Below are positions 26,138 to 35,552 of a stretch of DNA of 64,000 bases, in pieces. The notes beneath the pieces are model-generated. The model was not told the DNA's origin. It saw only the letters and a list, made by a program, of their open reading frames with translations, and ran no database searches. Origin of the DNA: Candidatus Microgenomates bacterium (lineage in GTDB: Bacteria > Patescibacteriota > Microgenomatia > UBA1406 > HO2-37-13b). A program made the translations under genes and the position numbers. The stretch is from the NCBI GenBank assembly GCA_025449735.1, contig JANWIV010000003.1:265408-329407 (forward strand). Reading direction: 5' to 3'. Each line of letters begins with the position of its first letter. Position 1 is the stretch's first letter.

Positions 26138-27151
26138 TCAAGCGTTGTCTTGCTCTCCAAGCCAGCGCTCAACCTCCAAGGCGGCGGCAATCCCCATACC
26201 AACAGCGGTCCCTGCCTGGCGATATTCATGGTCAACACAGTCTCCAGCAGCAAAAACACCGTCGATTGTTGTTGAATATTGATATTGAAAATCAAACTTT
26301 AGGTTGTCAGTTTTAAACTCCGGATTATTTTTTGCTTCCCAAAGCGCCCAAATCGAAGTCTTGATATAACCATGAGCATCTAAATAGACTCCAGAATTTA
26401 TTAAGAAATCGGTCTCTGGTTTATGACCGATTGCTAAAAAAAGGCCTTGAACTGGCAACCTATCATCATTAATGAGGCTTTTTGATTTGTCACTATTGAA
26501 TTTTATTTGTAAGCCTTCAACGACATTTTCGCCAAAAACATCCGCAACTTCGGTATCCCAAAGAACCGTGATTTTGGGATGTTTTAACACTCGATCCTGC
26601 ATAATTTGACTGGCTCGAAAACTCGATCCGCGAGCCAGCACATATACTTTGCTAGCAAAATTGGTGAGCGTCAACGCCTCTTCCATCGCTGTATCCCCAC
26701 CGCCGATGACAGCAACTACTTTTTCCTTAAAGAAAAACCCATCACAAACAGCACATGCAGAAACACCTCGTCCTCTCAGTCGTTGTTCATTTGGTAAATT
26801 CAGCCATTGCGCTGAAGCGCCAGTAGCAACAAGAATTGATTTGGATTTGAGCTCCGAGCCAGAGCTGGTTTTTACCGTAAATGGCTGCTTGCTTAGATCA
26901 ACGCTGACGACATTGTCATCGATAAATTTCGTCTCAAAATGAGCCGCATGTTCTCGAAAATTAGTAATCAGATCAGGTCCTAGTATTGATTTGAAACCAG
27001 GGTAATTTTCGACATCGCTGGTATTTAAAAGCTGCCCACCTGGAGGAGAGCCGGCAATGACTAAAGGATTGAGATAGGCTCGAGCCATATAAACTGCTGC
27101 CGCTAACCCAGCTGGCCCACCCCCAATAATGATTGCTTTTTCGATTTCCAT
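26138..27151 (-). CDS. trxB: thioredoxin reductase
   Basis: 337 residues. An FAD-binding GGGPAGLAAA motif (10-19), the redox pair CAVC (133-136) in 'SACAVCDGFF', an NADPH-binding GGGDTAMEEA motif, and the C-terminal 'GVFAAGDCVDHEYRQAGTA' are in the usual order. It reduces thioredoxin with NADPH; trxA is at 51283. The spacer after 'TSIWALWEAKNNPEFKTDNL' is longer than typical and may be a repeat-derived insert. The start lies 9 bases after a TAAAAT box. Confidence 0.95.
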   Translation of the reverse strand: MEIEKAIIIGGGPAGLAAAVYMARAYLNPLVIAGSPPGGQLLNTSDVENYPGFKSILGPDLITNFREHAAHFETKFIDDNVVSVDLSKQPFTVKTSSGSELKSKSILVATGASAQWLNLPNEQRLRGRGVSACAVCDGFFFKEKVVAVIGGGDTAMEEALTLTNFASKVYVLARGSSFRASQIMQDRVLKHPKITVLWDTEVADVFGENVVEGLQIKFNSDKSKSLINDDRLPVQGLFLAIGHKPETDFLINSGVYLDAHGYIKTSIWALWEAKNNPEFKTDNLKFDFQYQYSTTIDGVFAAGDCVDHEYRQAGTAVGMGIAAALEVERWLGEQDNA

Positions 27152-27212
27152 GAGTTTTTTATTTTAACAAGAAAAATGAGCAGATGACAACAAACTGATA
27201 TAATAGCTCTAT

Positions 27213-27605
27213 ATGGAAGATTGTTTATTTTGCAATATTGTCAAAGGAGAGCTCCCTACTTTTAAGATTTATGAAGATGATCACTATCTCGCATTTCTTG
27301 ATATTAGCCCTCGTACTCCAGGTCATACTCTGGTGATTCCAAAAGCACATTTTCGCTGGGTATATGATGTCACCGAGTTTGGTGAATATTGGGAAGTAGC
27401 TAAAAAAATCACCCAGGCGATGCAAAAAAGCTTGTCCCCAAAATACGTTGCCTATCTCACATTTGGCACCGAAATCTCTCACGCGCATATCCATATTGTC
27501 CCAATGTATGAATTTTCAGAAGATATCTCGGAAAGGAACAAGTATGATGATGATTTTATGAATAGTACCGCTGAAAAGATTGTCAAGGCAATAAAAAAAT
27601 CCTAA
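27213..27605 (+). CDS. HIT family nucleotide hydrolase/transferase
   Basis: 130 residues, with 'CLFCNIVKGELP' at the N-terminus and the catalytic HAHIHIVP motif (histidine triad at 90, 92, 94). HIT proteins cleave nucleoside phosphoramidates or dinucleotides. The first cysteine pair is a partial zinc site seen in Hint-type members. TATAAT lies 8 bases before the ATG. It heads the plus-strand run that includes the secretion module but is probably not part of it. Confidence 0.9.
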   Translation: MEDCLFCNIVKGELPTFKIYEDDHYLAFLDISPRTPGHTLVIPKAHFRWVYDVTEFGEYWEVAKKITQAMQKSLSPKYVAYLTFGTEISHAHIHIVPMYEFSEDISERNKYDDDFMNSTAEKIVKAIKKS

Positions 27606-27654
27606 CCCTTTTATCCCTTTATACTCAGTCCTTTATACTTTATACTAGTTTTAT

Positions 27655-28458
27655 ATGGACCGCCATCCAATTCCTAGGCAAATCACTACTTTTCAGTTTA
27701 AACTGATTGGTTTTTTAACCGTTAAGCAATTCGCTTATCTCTTGGCAACAACTGGGCTGACAATAACTATCTATTTCCTAATTCCAGTGCCAATTATTAA
27801 TATTGTCTTTGCCGGTCTTATTGGGGCGATTGGAGCGGCATTTTCTTTGTTGACTTATAATGACCGCTCTTTTGATATTTGGCTTAAAAATCTGGCATTG
27901 GCCATTCTCAACCCGTCACAATATCATTATATTAAAAAAAATCTACCTCCCGCTTTTTTGCAGGGAGTTTTTATTTATTCACCGGCTGTCGTCAGCACCC
28001 ATGTCGATGCTAATAATAAGTTGGCTTCGTACATCGGGCAAAGCGCTACAGGGAGTGTTTCTAACGAAGGAGATAGAATTCACCAGCTTTTTTCAGAGCC
28101 GAATGAGCCAATGATGAAAATGACTACTCCTGGCCTAAATATCAATGCCGACGCCACGTCTCCAACAAGCGCTGTCTCAAATTTGCCTCAAGCCTTTATT
28201 TCCGGCATTGTGTCAGGAAATGAGGGGAAAACACTACCAGGAATTATGATTTATATAAAGACCGACTTGGGAAATGTTACTAGAATACTAAAAACCAATA
28301 CTCATGGTGTTTTTGCTTCATTTCATAGCTTAAGCAATGGCAACTACACAATCGAAAGCAAGGATTTAAGCGGTAAATATTTATTTGATACAATGAAAGT
28401 TACGCTAACTGGTCAAAAAAATGAGCCATTTTATATAAACGCCAAAAAATCATTATGA
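27655..28458 (+). CDS. PrgI/VirB3-like membrane protein with carboxypeptidase-regulatory-like domain
   Basis: 267 residues. The N-terminus ('HPIPRQITTFQFKLIGFLT') and two helices (about 25-70) form a PrgI domain, the Gram-positive counterpart of VirB3, which works with VirB4 ATPases. Residues 180-267 form an external-type beta domain with 'FISGIVSGNEGKTLPGIMIY...NGNYTIESKD', like the carboxypeptidase-regulatory (CarboxypepD_reg) fold. The stop overlaps the next start (ATGA), so it is coupled to the TraC-like and VirB4 genes. Confidence 0.82.
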   Translation: MDRHPIPRQITTFQFKLIGFLTVKQFAYLLATTGLTITIYFLIPVPIINIVFAGLIGAIGAAFSLLTYNDRSFDIWLKNLALAILNPSQYHYIKKNLPPAFLQGVFIYSPAVVSTHVDANNKLASYIGQSATGSVSNEGDRIHQLFSEPNEPMMKMTTPGLNINADATSPTSAVSNLPQAFISGIVSGNEGKTLPGIMIYIKTDLGNVTRILKTNTHGVFASFHSLSNGNYTIESKDLSGKYLFDTMKVTLTGQKNEPFYINAKKSL

Positions 28459-29108
28459 AAAAAGCTAGTCCTAAAACACCAGTAAAATCCTCTACTCAAA
28501 ATTTCACCGAAATTGAACTGGTTAAAGATGATATTGTGGTATTCTCTGACAATTCCTGTTGTCTTATTATCGAATCTGGTGCGGTAAACTTTATGTTGCT
28601 CTCAGAAGAAGAGCAACAAGCAATGATTTATTCGTTTGCGGCGCTTTTGAATTCCCTTTCTTTTCCAGTACAAATGTCAATATTGTCGCGCAAAATGGAT
28701 ATTTCCTCTTATATCGACTATGTTGACGAAAAAATAAAAAACCAACCCGATCCGGTTTTGTCCAAACGACTTGTCGAGTATCGAGAATTTATTCGCAATA
28801 TCGTCACTCGCAATACTATTTTGGAAAAATCATTTTATTTTGTATTGCCTTTTTCCCCTCTTGAGATGGGCATTAAAGGTGGCACGAGTAAAGGGATTTC
28901 TAAAGAATACGTACTATCTCGAGCACGTGCTGCCCTTTATCCTAAACGTGATCACCTCATGCGACTGCTCTCAAAAACAGGCCTCGGTGGCAAAAGCTTA
29001 TTCGAACAAGAGGTGGTTGAGCTTTTTTATAATATCTACAATCCTTCTGTTACTGGGAAAAAACTGGCCCCAATCAAAAACTATACCGATATTATTCTAA
29101 CTACATAA
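28455..29108 (+). CDS. TraC/VirB4 N-terminal-domain-like protein
   Basis: 217 residues without a Walker motif. 'IVVFSDNSCCLIIESGAVNFMLLSEEEQQAMIYSFAALLNSLSFPVQMSILSRKMD' (split here into the strand and helix pattern) resembles the N-terminal domain that precedes the ATPase in TraC/VirB4 proteins. It is placed between PrgI and VirB4, overlapping the former by 4 bases and 3 bases before the latter. In these bacteria VirB4 appears split, with this protein as the separate N-terminal part. Confidence 0.72.
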   Translation: MKKASPKTPVKSSTQNFTEIELVKDDIVVFSDNSCCLIIESGAVNFMLLSEEEQQAMIYSFAALLNSLSFPVQMSILSRKMDISSYIDYVDEKIKNQPDPVLSKRLVEYREFIRNIVTRNTILEKSFYFVLPFSPLEMGIKGGTSKGISKEYVLSRARAALYPKRDHLMRLLSKTGLGGKSLFEQEVVELFYNIYNPSVTGKKLAPIKNYTDIILTT

Positions 29109-29111
29109 CAT

Positions 29112-30860
29112 ATGGCTTTATTCGGAGGCAAACAGAAACAAAATGCTAAACAAGGGCAGGAAAGCGCCGGTTCATTACTGTCGCCGGGAATGGTTTCGAT
29201 TCGCGATTTGATCGCGCCTTCTTATATCGAGGTTGATTTTAATCATATAAAAATTGACGACCGGCTTTACCGGACTTTTTTTGTTGTAGGTTATCCGAGG
29301 TTTGTTTCTTCAAATTGGCTTGCCCCACTGATAACTTTTGACCATCCTCTTTTTATCTCGATGTACGTCTATCCAACACAATCAAATAAAATTTTGCATG
29401 ATTTAAAACAGAAAATTGCTGAAATGGAGGCAACGATTGAGACCGATATTAAAGCAGGAAAAGTCGTTGATCCAACGGTGCAGGTCTCACTTGATGATGC
29501 TTTAATGCTCCAGGCAGAGCTTGCCGCTGGCTCAGAAAGGTTCTTCCAATTTGGATTATATGTGACAGTCCCGGCCGATACCCAACAAGAACTCGACACC
29601 GCTTCAAAAGAAGTTGAGTCGCTACTTTCCTCTTTGCTTATTGTTAGCAAAAAGGCGTCGCTTGAGATGGAGAGTGGTTTCAAGTCGACATTGCCGATGT
29701 TTAAAGACAATCTTAAAGTGTGGCGCAATATGGACACCACCAGTCTCGCCACCACCTTTCCTTTTATCACCGCTTCGCTGTCAGCTAATGAAGGGATTCT
29801 CTATGGTGTCAATCAACATGATGGCAGTCTAGTTATTTTTGACCGTTTTGGACTGGAATCAGCTAATTCAATAATTTTGGGTAAATCAGGTGGTGGGAAA
29901 AGTTTTTTTGTGAAGATGGAGACTTTGCGCTTGCTCTTGATGGATATTGATGTCCTTATTATCGATCCTGAGAATGAGTATAAAAATATCACCAAAGCGG
30001 TCGGTGGCGAGTTTGTCTCTTTTTCTCTCTCATCGGAATTTAAAATTAACCCTTTCGAGCTGGCGGTGGAGAATCCTGAGCCTGATGAGCTAGCAAACAA
30101 AATCCTAAGCCTCCACTCACTAATGAAGGTGATTATGGGAGAACTCTCCCCGTCACAAGAAGCCCTACTCGACAGAGCGCTCGTTGCTGCATATAAATCA
30201 AGGGGGATCACCCCGGATCCGAAAACATTTGTTAATGCCCCACCACTTCTTGAGGATTTGTATAAGGTATTTTTGGGCTTTGAGACTGAAGAGGCGGCGG
30301 AGTTAGCCGCACGACTAGAAACTTTTGTTAAGGGCTCAGCCGCTGGAGTCTTCAATCAGCAATCTAATTTTGATATTACTAACAAATTTACGGTTTTTGG
30401 CATTCGCGATGTTGAGGAAAGCCTTCGCCCGGTAGTCATGTATATTGTTCTTGATTATGTTTGGAACCGGATCAGAAGAGATCGAAAAAAGCGAGTACTT
30501 GTGGTTGATGAGGCATGGTATCTAATCAAGCATAAAGACTCCGCTAAATATCTCTATGGATTTGCTAAAAGGGCTCGAAAATATCAACTAGGACTAACAA
30601 CAATAACCCAGGACGTTGAAGACTTCTTAAATGTAGAAGAAGGTCGAGCGATTCTTACCAATTCTAGTTTGCAGATATTATTAAAACAATCAACAGCAGC
30701 AATTGATAAAATTGCCGAAATCTTCAATATTACTGGTGGCGAAAAACACTTCCTTCTCTCCTCAGGTGTTGGTGAAGGGCTTTTTTTTGCCGGTCACTCT
30801 CATGTCGCTATAAAAATTATTGCCAGTGAAGAAGAGCACGGTCTTATAACCCAGGTTTGA
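29112..30860 (+). CDS. VirB4-type secretion/conjugation ATPase
   Basis: 582 residues. Walker A GKSGGGKS at about residue 257, followed by 'DVLIIDPENEY', Walker B-like 'KRVLVVDEAWYLI' and a terminal 'LGLTTITQDVEDFL' segment, as in the TraG/VirB4 family. It would energise assembly or transport in a type IV secretion-like machine. No VirD4, relaxase or VirB6 gene is nearby; pilin-like proteins appear at 56-58 kb. In CPR bacteria this set is often linked to pilus biogenesis or DNA transfer, an inference. Confidence 0.9.
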   Translation: MALFGGKQKQNAKQGQESAGSLLSPGMVSIRDLIAPSYIEVDFNHIKIDDRLYRTFFVVGYPRFVSSNWLAPLITFDHPLFISMYVYPTQSNKILHDLKQKIAEMEATIETDIKAGKVVDPTVQVSLDDALMLQAELAAGSERFFQFGLYVTVPADTQQELDTASKEVESLLSSLLIVSKKASLEMESGFKSTLPMFKDNLKVWRNMDTTSLATTFPFITASLSANEGILYGVNQHDGSLVIFDRFGLESANSIILGKSGGGKSFFVKMETLRLLLMDIDVLIIDPENEYKNITKAVGGEFVSFSLSSEFKINPFELAVENPEPDELANKILSLHSLMKVIMGELSPSQEALLDRALVAAYKSRGITPDPKTFVNAPPLLEDLYKVFLGFETEEAAELAARLETFVKGSAAGVFNQQSNFDITNKFTVFGIRDVEESLRPVVMYIVLDYVWNRIRRDRKKRVLVVDEAWYLIKHKDSAKYLYGFAKRARKYQLGLTTITQDVEDFLNVEEGRAILTNSSLQILLKQSTAAIDKIAEIFNITGGEKHFLLSSGVGEGLFFAGHSHVAIKIIASEEEHGLITQV

Positions 30861-30863
30861 GAT

Positions 30864-31967
30864 TTATGCCGTTTCTTCGGTGCGAAGTGGCATGATTATA
30901 TGCAAAAAACTGTCGTCGCCTTCTATTTTAAACACACAAGGAGATGTTGGTCCAGCCGATTCAAAAACTATCAATTTTTCTTTAGAAATTGATAGGAACT
31001 CGGCTAAAAACCTATAATTGAAAGCAATTTTAAAACTTTCACCCTCCATTTTTTCAGTGGTCACAAATGAGGTCGTTTCTTGATTATTAGTTAGTTTTGG
31101 TCTGATATAAAGCCCATCTTTTTGTGGATCGAGGATTACCACATTAGACTCTTTACTTAGTACTACTGAGGTTAGTTTAAGAGCGCGTAGGGCCTCCTCT
31201 CGGGAAAAAACAATGTTAATTTTTTGACTCTCGGGAATTACTTTCTCAAAAGGGGGGAACTCACCTTCAATTAATCTTGTTGTTAGACTTGTGTCTACTG
31301 TTTTAAATGAAGCGTTATGATTATTTTCATCGAAAATAACTTTTATATTATTATCAATATTAAAAAGACGAACCAACTCAAACAAAGCATTGCTTGAAAT
31401 TGTCGCTGTTGGAATATCAAAACTCTTCTTTCTCTTAACAACTGAGAGTCTGAAGCCGTCTGTTGTCACTAAAAACATCTCGTTGTTTTTAATAGAAAAG
31501 TTAACACCAGTTAAATGAGGCCTGGCTTCTTCTTTTGAAACAGAAAAGAGAACCTTTTCAATGTCTTTGATTGTTTGTTTATTTAGTGATTGGGGGTTGC
31601 CACTAACCTCTGGTTCCTTGGGGAAATCTTTTGAAGAGAGGGTTGGAAAAGAGGCTTTGTTTTTGCCTTCTATTATGGTGAGGTGAGATCCGTCAATCTC
31701 GAGTTCTACCTCTTGAGCCTCAAGGATGTTTAGATATTCTCCAATTTCTCTTGTGTCTACTACAAATTCTACTTCTTCACTTGTCTTGCATATTAATTCG
31801 GTGGTGAAATAGTCATTAAGATTGGTTGATTGGAATGTAATTTTTTCTTTACTTATTGCTAATTTGATTGATTGTATTAATTGAGGAGCTGATGATTTTT
31901 GAGAAGAAAAATGACTAGTTGCAAGAATTGCGCTCTTAAACAATTCACGATTAATTTTTATTTTCAT
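30864..31967 (-). CDS. dnaN: DNA polymerase III beta sliding clamp
   Basis: 367 residues in the three-domain clamp layout: 'MKIKINRELFKSAILATSHF' at the start, 'RPHLTGVNFSIKNNEMFLVTTDGFRLS' in the middle domain and 'IIMPLRTEE' near the end, the universal M-P-L/M-R motif. The clamp tethers the polymerase to DNA. The dnaA gene lies upstream on the same strand, 136 bases away, the usual replication-origin order. Confidence 0.96.
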   Translation of the reverse strand: MKIKINRELFKSAILATSHFSSQKSSAPQLIQSIKLAISKEKITFQSTNLNDYFTTELICKTSEEVEFVVDTREIGEYLNILEAQEVELEIDGSHLTIIEGKNKASFPTLSSKDFPKEPEVSGNPQSLNKQTIKDIEKVLFSVSKEEARPHLTGVNFSIKNNEMFLVTTDGFRLSVVKRKKSFDIPTATISSNALFELVRLFNIDNNIKVIFDENNHNASFKTVDTSLTTRLIEGEFPPFEKVIPESQKINIVFSREEALRALKLTSVVLSKESNVVILDPQKDGLYIRPKLTNNQETTSFVTTEKMEGESFKIAFNYRFLAEFLSISKEKLIVFESAGPTSPCVFKIEGDDSFLHIIMPLRTEETA

Positions 31968-32103
31968 AGTTATATTAATAAGTAGTATTAGTGTGGTGTG
32001 GATTAGTTTATATCAAGCGCTCGTTATTTGCAACTATCGCAACATATCAATTAAACCACCAATTATTTTTCTGTGGACAACCACACACAAATAATGAACA
32101 TTA

Positions 32104-33423
32104 TTAACCATCATTAACAATCCTAATGATCTTATCAAAATCATTTTTAATCCCAGGGTTATTCATTAACAAAGAACTAAGTTTGTCAACTCCATGCATA
32201 ATAGTAGTATGATCCCTCCTTTTTAATATAAAAGCAATATCAACCAATCTTAAATCTAGATGGTGTCGAAGGATATACATTGCCATTTGACGCGCTCTAA
32301 CAATTTCGGTTTTCCTTGAAGCACCCTTCATTTGTAGTGGTGACATATTATAATAACTGGCGACTAAACGGACGATTTCATTGGGAGGGATGTTAGTGTG
32401 ATTTGATTTTTTAACATTATTTATCTCTAGTTTTATAAAATCAGGAGAAAGCGCTTGATTGTCATGTTCTCCTTTGGCAAAAAGACGAAGCAACTCCCCT
32501 TCAAGCTCTCTCGTATCTCTTACTTGCTCGGCTATAAGGCGCGCTGAGTCAATAGAAACCTCAATATTCCTCTCTGCTGCCTTGATCAGGATAATTGCAG
32601 TTCTTAGTTCAAAGTCTGGGTTTTGGATATCAATCATTAGTCCTCCTGAGAAACGAGAACGCAGCCGGTCTTCAAGTTTTTCGATATGCCTCGGAGCGCG
32701 ATCAGAAGTCAATATTATTTGTCCACCAGACCCAACTATTGAGTTAAAGGTGTGATAAAATTCCTCCTGGACATAGATTTTACCTGCGATAAATTGAACA
32801 TCATCAACTACTAAAAGATCGAGGCCTCGGTATTTTTTTCGGAGCGAATCAGTGCGTTTTTTGCGAATAAGTTCAATCAAGTCATTGGTGAATTCTTCAG
32901 AAGTGCAAACTAATACTTTTGCTTCGGGTTTTGAAGAGATGATGCTGTGGGCAATTGCATGGGCGAGATGGGTTTTGCCGACCCCTACTCCTCCATAGAC
33001 AAGAAACGGATTATATGTTTTTCCCGGATTTTCAGCGACTGTTTGTGCGGCAGAATAAGCCACCTGATTTGTTGAGGAAACAGCAAAGTTTTCAAAAGTG
33101 TTGCGAGGGTTAATTCCAGCATCGCGCACGGCGACTTCTTTACTCTCCTGAAACTCAATAAGAGGCAGTGTCTCTGTTGCTACGCGCCCCTTGCCTTCCC
33201 GGATGATGAATATTAACTCAACTTCTTTTTTTAAGTATTGACTAAGGTATTTCTTTATCACCTCACGCTTTCCTTCAAGAAACATCCTAGAACCATAATT
33301 AGGACAGGCAATAACAAAAGCATTTTCTTTTTGTTCAATAAACTGTGTAGTGCGAAGCAGCGACCCAAGCATTGGGGAAGCATCAGTTGTCTCTAAGTTT
33401 GCGATAAAATCACGCCATTTCAT
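32104..33423 (-). CDS. dnaA: chromosomal replication initiator protein DnaA
   Basis: 439 residues. Domain III has Walker A GGVGVGKTH (144-152), 'LLVVDDVQFIAGK' and 'ILTSDRAPRHIEKLEDRLRSRF'. Domain IV has the DNA-binding 'RDHTTIMHGVDKL' signature. DnaA binds DnaA boxes and opens the origin. The ATG at 33423 directly follows the DnaA-box cluster, so the gene may be autoregulated. Confidence 0.98.
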   Translation of the reverse strand: MKWRDFIANLETTDASPMLGSLLRTTQFIEQKENAFVIACPNYGSRMFLEGKREVIKKYLSQYLKKEVELIFIIREGKGRVATETLPLIEFQESKEVAVRDAGINPRNTFENFAVSSTNQVAYSAAQTVAENPGKTYNPFLVYGGVGVGKTHLAHAIAHSIISSKPEAKVLVCTSEEFTNDLIELIRKKRTDSLRKKYRGLDLLVVDDVQFIAGKIYVQEEFYHTFNSIVGSGGQIILTSDRAPRHIEKLEDRLRSRFSGGLMIDIQNPDFELRTAIILIKAAERNIEVSIDSARLIAEQVRDTRELEGELLRLFAKGEHDNQALSPDFIKLEINNVKKSNHTNIPPNEIVRLVASYYNMSPLQMKGASRKTEIVRARQMAMYILRHHLDLRLVDIAFILKRRDHTTIMHGVDKLSSLLMNNPGIKNDFDKIIRIVNDG

Positions 33424-33604
33424 CTTAGAATATTAGCATAAAACTATGTGGATAATTTATCCACAATATTATGACAAAGTTATCCACAATGCAAGCAGTA
33501 TTTTATCCACATACAGTTTAGATTGCCAAATCAATGTAATATTTATTTTAAATCAAATAAAGACAGTCGCAGGAGAAAAAAAGTTTTATTGAGAGGGCGA
33601 AGTG
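33424..33604. other. probable chromosomal origin of replication (oriC)
   Basis: Four perfect TTATCCACA boxes lie at 33447-33455 (minus), 33457-33465, 33480-33488 and 33503-33511 (plus). The three plus-strand boxes are exactly 23 bp apart. An AT-rich stretch at 33534-33563 is a candidate unwinding element. The setting between dnaA and tRNA-Ala, next to dnaN, is typical of an origin. A degenerate box TGTGGACAA also occurs in the dnaA-dnaN spacer near 32071. Confidence 0.88.
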
Positions 33605-33678
33605 TGGACCGGAGGGGACTTGAACCCCTGACCTCTTCACTGCCAGCGAAGCGCTCTAGCCAACTGAGCTACCGGCCC
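33605..33678 (-). tRNA. tRNA-Ala (anticodon GGC)
   Basis: On the minus strand the acceptor GGGCCGG pairs with CCGGTCC (one G-U); the D-arm GCTC/GAGC, anticodon arm CTTCG-CTGGCAG-TGAAG with anticodon GGC, and T-arm AGGGG-TTCAAGT-CCCCT are complete. CCA is not encoded. Confidence 0.96.
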
Positions 33679-33711
33679 TAATTTACATTTTAGCTTGAGG
33701 TCTATTATACA

Positions 33712-34821
33712 TTATTGAACGTGCAGATAGAAGCTAATAACCCCACCACCATGTTCGATATATTTAATATTGATGACGGCACCGCTGCAATTTTGAGACG
33801 AGGTAAACAATGTCCCATCGGCTGGGGCGCGAATAACATTGCTACTGTCTGAGACCATATCATAGCCAGTATGGATGCCGCCACTGTAGGTGTAGCGCCA
33901 CGAATAAGGAGTAACTCCAAATCCTTGCGTCAGGGTCACCGGATCTTGCAAAGGATGTGACCAGCCACCGCCATTAATATATTTCCCTGGATCGACCCAG
34001 ACATTATTTTCTCTGACTTCAAAATGAAGGTGGGCACCAGTAGAACAATAAGGGAAACCAGTGTTACCCACGAGCGCGATTGGATCACCACGCTTGACCG
34101 GCCCAATCTCAGACCCAGCTGCTAAAGCATTTTGAACTGCTTGGTATTCCGCCAAAGCCTGAGATAACAATTGTCTATATTTGGTTTCATCTTGACTGGT
34201 CTGGGTGAGTAGGGTTTGTTTTTGTGTCTTTTGGGTTCCAAGTGAAGACTTTTGAGTGCCTAGGGCGGTTTTTAACTCTTCAAGCTCGGTTTTCTTCTCT
34301 TCCCGGAGATTTTTTTGTTCTTCAAAGCTCTGTTTCGTCCTTTCGAGCTTAACCGCGAGGAAATGATCACTGTTTTGGGCGGCACGCATGTATTTCAGAC
34401 GCCCTAGTAGCGTTGTCGCGCTCTCAGGATCGAGCAACAGATCAAAAACCGAGACGCTCCTCTGCTTGTATCCCTCAGTGATTTTAAGCAAAAGCACTTG
34501 ACTCAGATGATCAAGAGATGTATTCAGCTTACCAATTTGCCCAGTTAGCGATTCAATTTCTTCTTCGGTGAGTACAATGTTATTTTCGGTGTGGGTGATT
34601 TTGGCGGTAGTTAGATTGATCTGAGAATCCATGTATTTGATCTGAGTTGATAAGGTGGCGGCTTGTTTGGAAAGGGTGGCGACCTGAGCCTCAAGCTCAT
34701 TGATCTTTTTCTTGCAGTCTTCGTGTGAAAGCCCATCACAAACACCGGCGTAGCTTATGGTCGCAAAACTACCAATTAATATGAGCAAGAAAACAGCAAT
34801 TATTAATCGAAATTTTTTCAT
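33712..34821 (-). CDS. coiled-coil M23 peptidase-like protein with permuted domain order
   Basis: 369 residues from the ATG at 34821. A signal/anchor helix (5-22) is followed by a long coiled coil (about 30-225) like EnvC or PcsB. The catalytic region has 'GDPIALVGNTG...STGAHLHFEV' first and 'LTQGFGV...GGIHTGYDM...APADGT' after it, ending in 'YLHVQ'. In ordinary LytM/M23 domains the order is reversed, so this looks like a circular permutation. Both metal motifs (HxxxD and HLH) are kept, so peptidoglycan cleavage is plausible. Confidence 0.87.
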   Translation of the reverse strand: MKKFRLIIAVFLLILIGSFATISYAGVCDGLSHEDCKKKINELEAQVATLSKQAATLSTQIKYMDSQINLTTAKITHTENNIVLTEEEIESLTGQIGKLNTSLDHLSQVLLLKITEGYKQRSVSVFDLLLDPESATTLLGRLKYMRAAQNSDHFLAVKLERTKQSFEEQKNLREEKKTELEELKTALGTQKSSLGTQKTQKQTLLTQTSQDETKYRQLLSQALAEYQAVQNALAAGSEIGPVKRGDPIALVGNTGFPYCSTGAHLHFEVRENNVWVDPGKYINGGGWSHPLQDPVTLTQGFGVTPYSWRYTYSGGIHTGYDMVSDSSNVIRAPADGTLFTSSQNCSGAVINIKYIEHGGGVISFYLHVQ

Positions 34822-34870
34822 AAAAACAATTTTAAACTGACCACAACTACTTAAATGATACAATAGTAGG

Positions 34871-35419
34871 ATGGATTATTATAGAGAGGAAATATTCATT
34901 CCCCATGTCAACGAGAGTGATGAATTTATCGGTCCTATCGAGCGTTGGGAAGCACATAAAAAAGGCATTCTTCATCGAGCTTTTACAATTGCAATGTTTA
35001 TTAATGATGACATTTTACTTCAACATCGCCGCCATCCCGTTTTTGATGGCGTATATGATTTGACATGCTCTTCTCATCCAACCGTAAAAAATGGCAATAT
35101 TCAAGATATGACTGATGCGGTTTATGAAACGCTAGCTCGAGAATGGGGAGTTCCTCACTCCAAAATATCGCCGCCAGAGCATAAAGGGTCAATTCTCTAC
35201 TCCGCAAAAGATAATGGGAGCGTCTATAAAGAACATGAAGTTTGCCATCTATACACTGTTGAATCAAGCTCATTGCCAAAAATAAATTATGAATTCTCTT
35301 ATGGATATTCACTAGTTAATAAGAAAAAGTTGATAAACCAAAAAGAAGGTAAAGAGTTACCGATAAGCCATGCTTTTGCTCCTTGGGTACCAAAACTTCT
35401 TGGCCTTTTAGAGCGTTGA
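34871..35419 (+). CDS. idi: isopentenyl-diphosphate isomerase-like NUDIX protein
   Basis: 182 residues. 'WEAHKKGILHRAFTIAMF', 'LLQHRRHPVFDGVYDLTCSSHP' and 'YETLAREWGV' match type I IPP isomerase, including the Cys of 'TCSSHP'. It would interconvert IPP and DMAPP for polyprenyl carriers. The usual C-terminal metal region is less clear, so another NUDIX activity is possible. TACAAT lies 6 bases before the ATG (leaderless). Confidence 0.8.
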   Translation: MDYYREEIFIPHVNESDEFIGPIERWEAHKKGILHRAFTIAMFINDDILLQHRRHPVFDGVYDLTCSSHPTVKNGNIQDMTDAVYETLAREWGVPHSKISPPEHKGSILYSAKDNGSVYKEHEVCHLYTVESSSLPKINYEFSYGYSLVNKKKLINQKEGKELPISHAFAPWVPKLLGLLER

Positions 35420-35552
35420 TAAAGCTGATGCGGATATTATGCGTTAATAATGCGGGGAAAATCATGAGTCCTGAAACATGAACCGTGAAACATGCCCATC
35501 TGTTTTAGACTCGAGGTCGAGTAATTGATATTTATACTCTATAATAAGCTCA

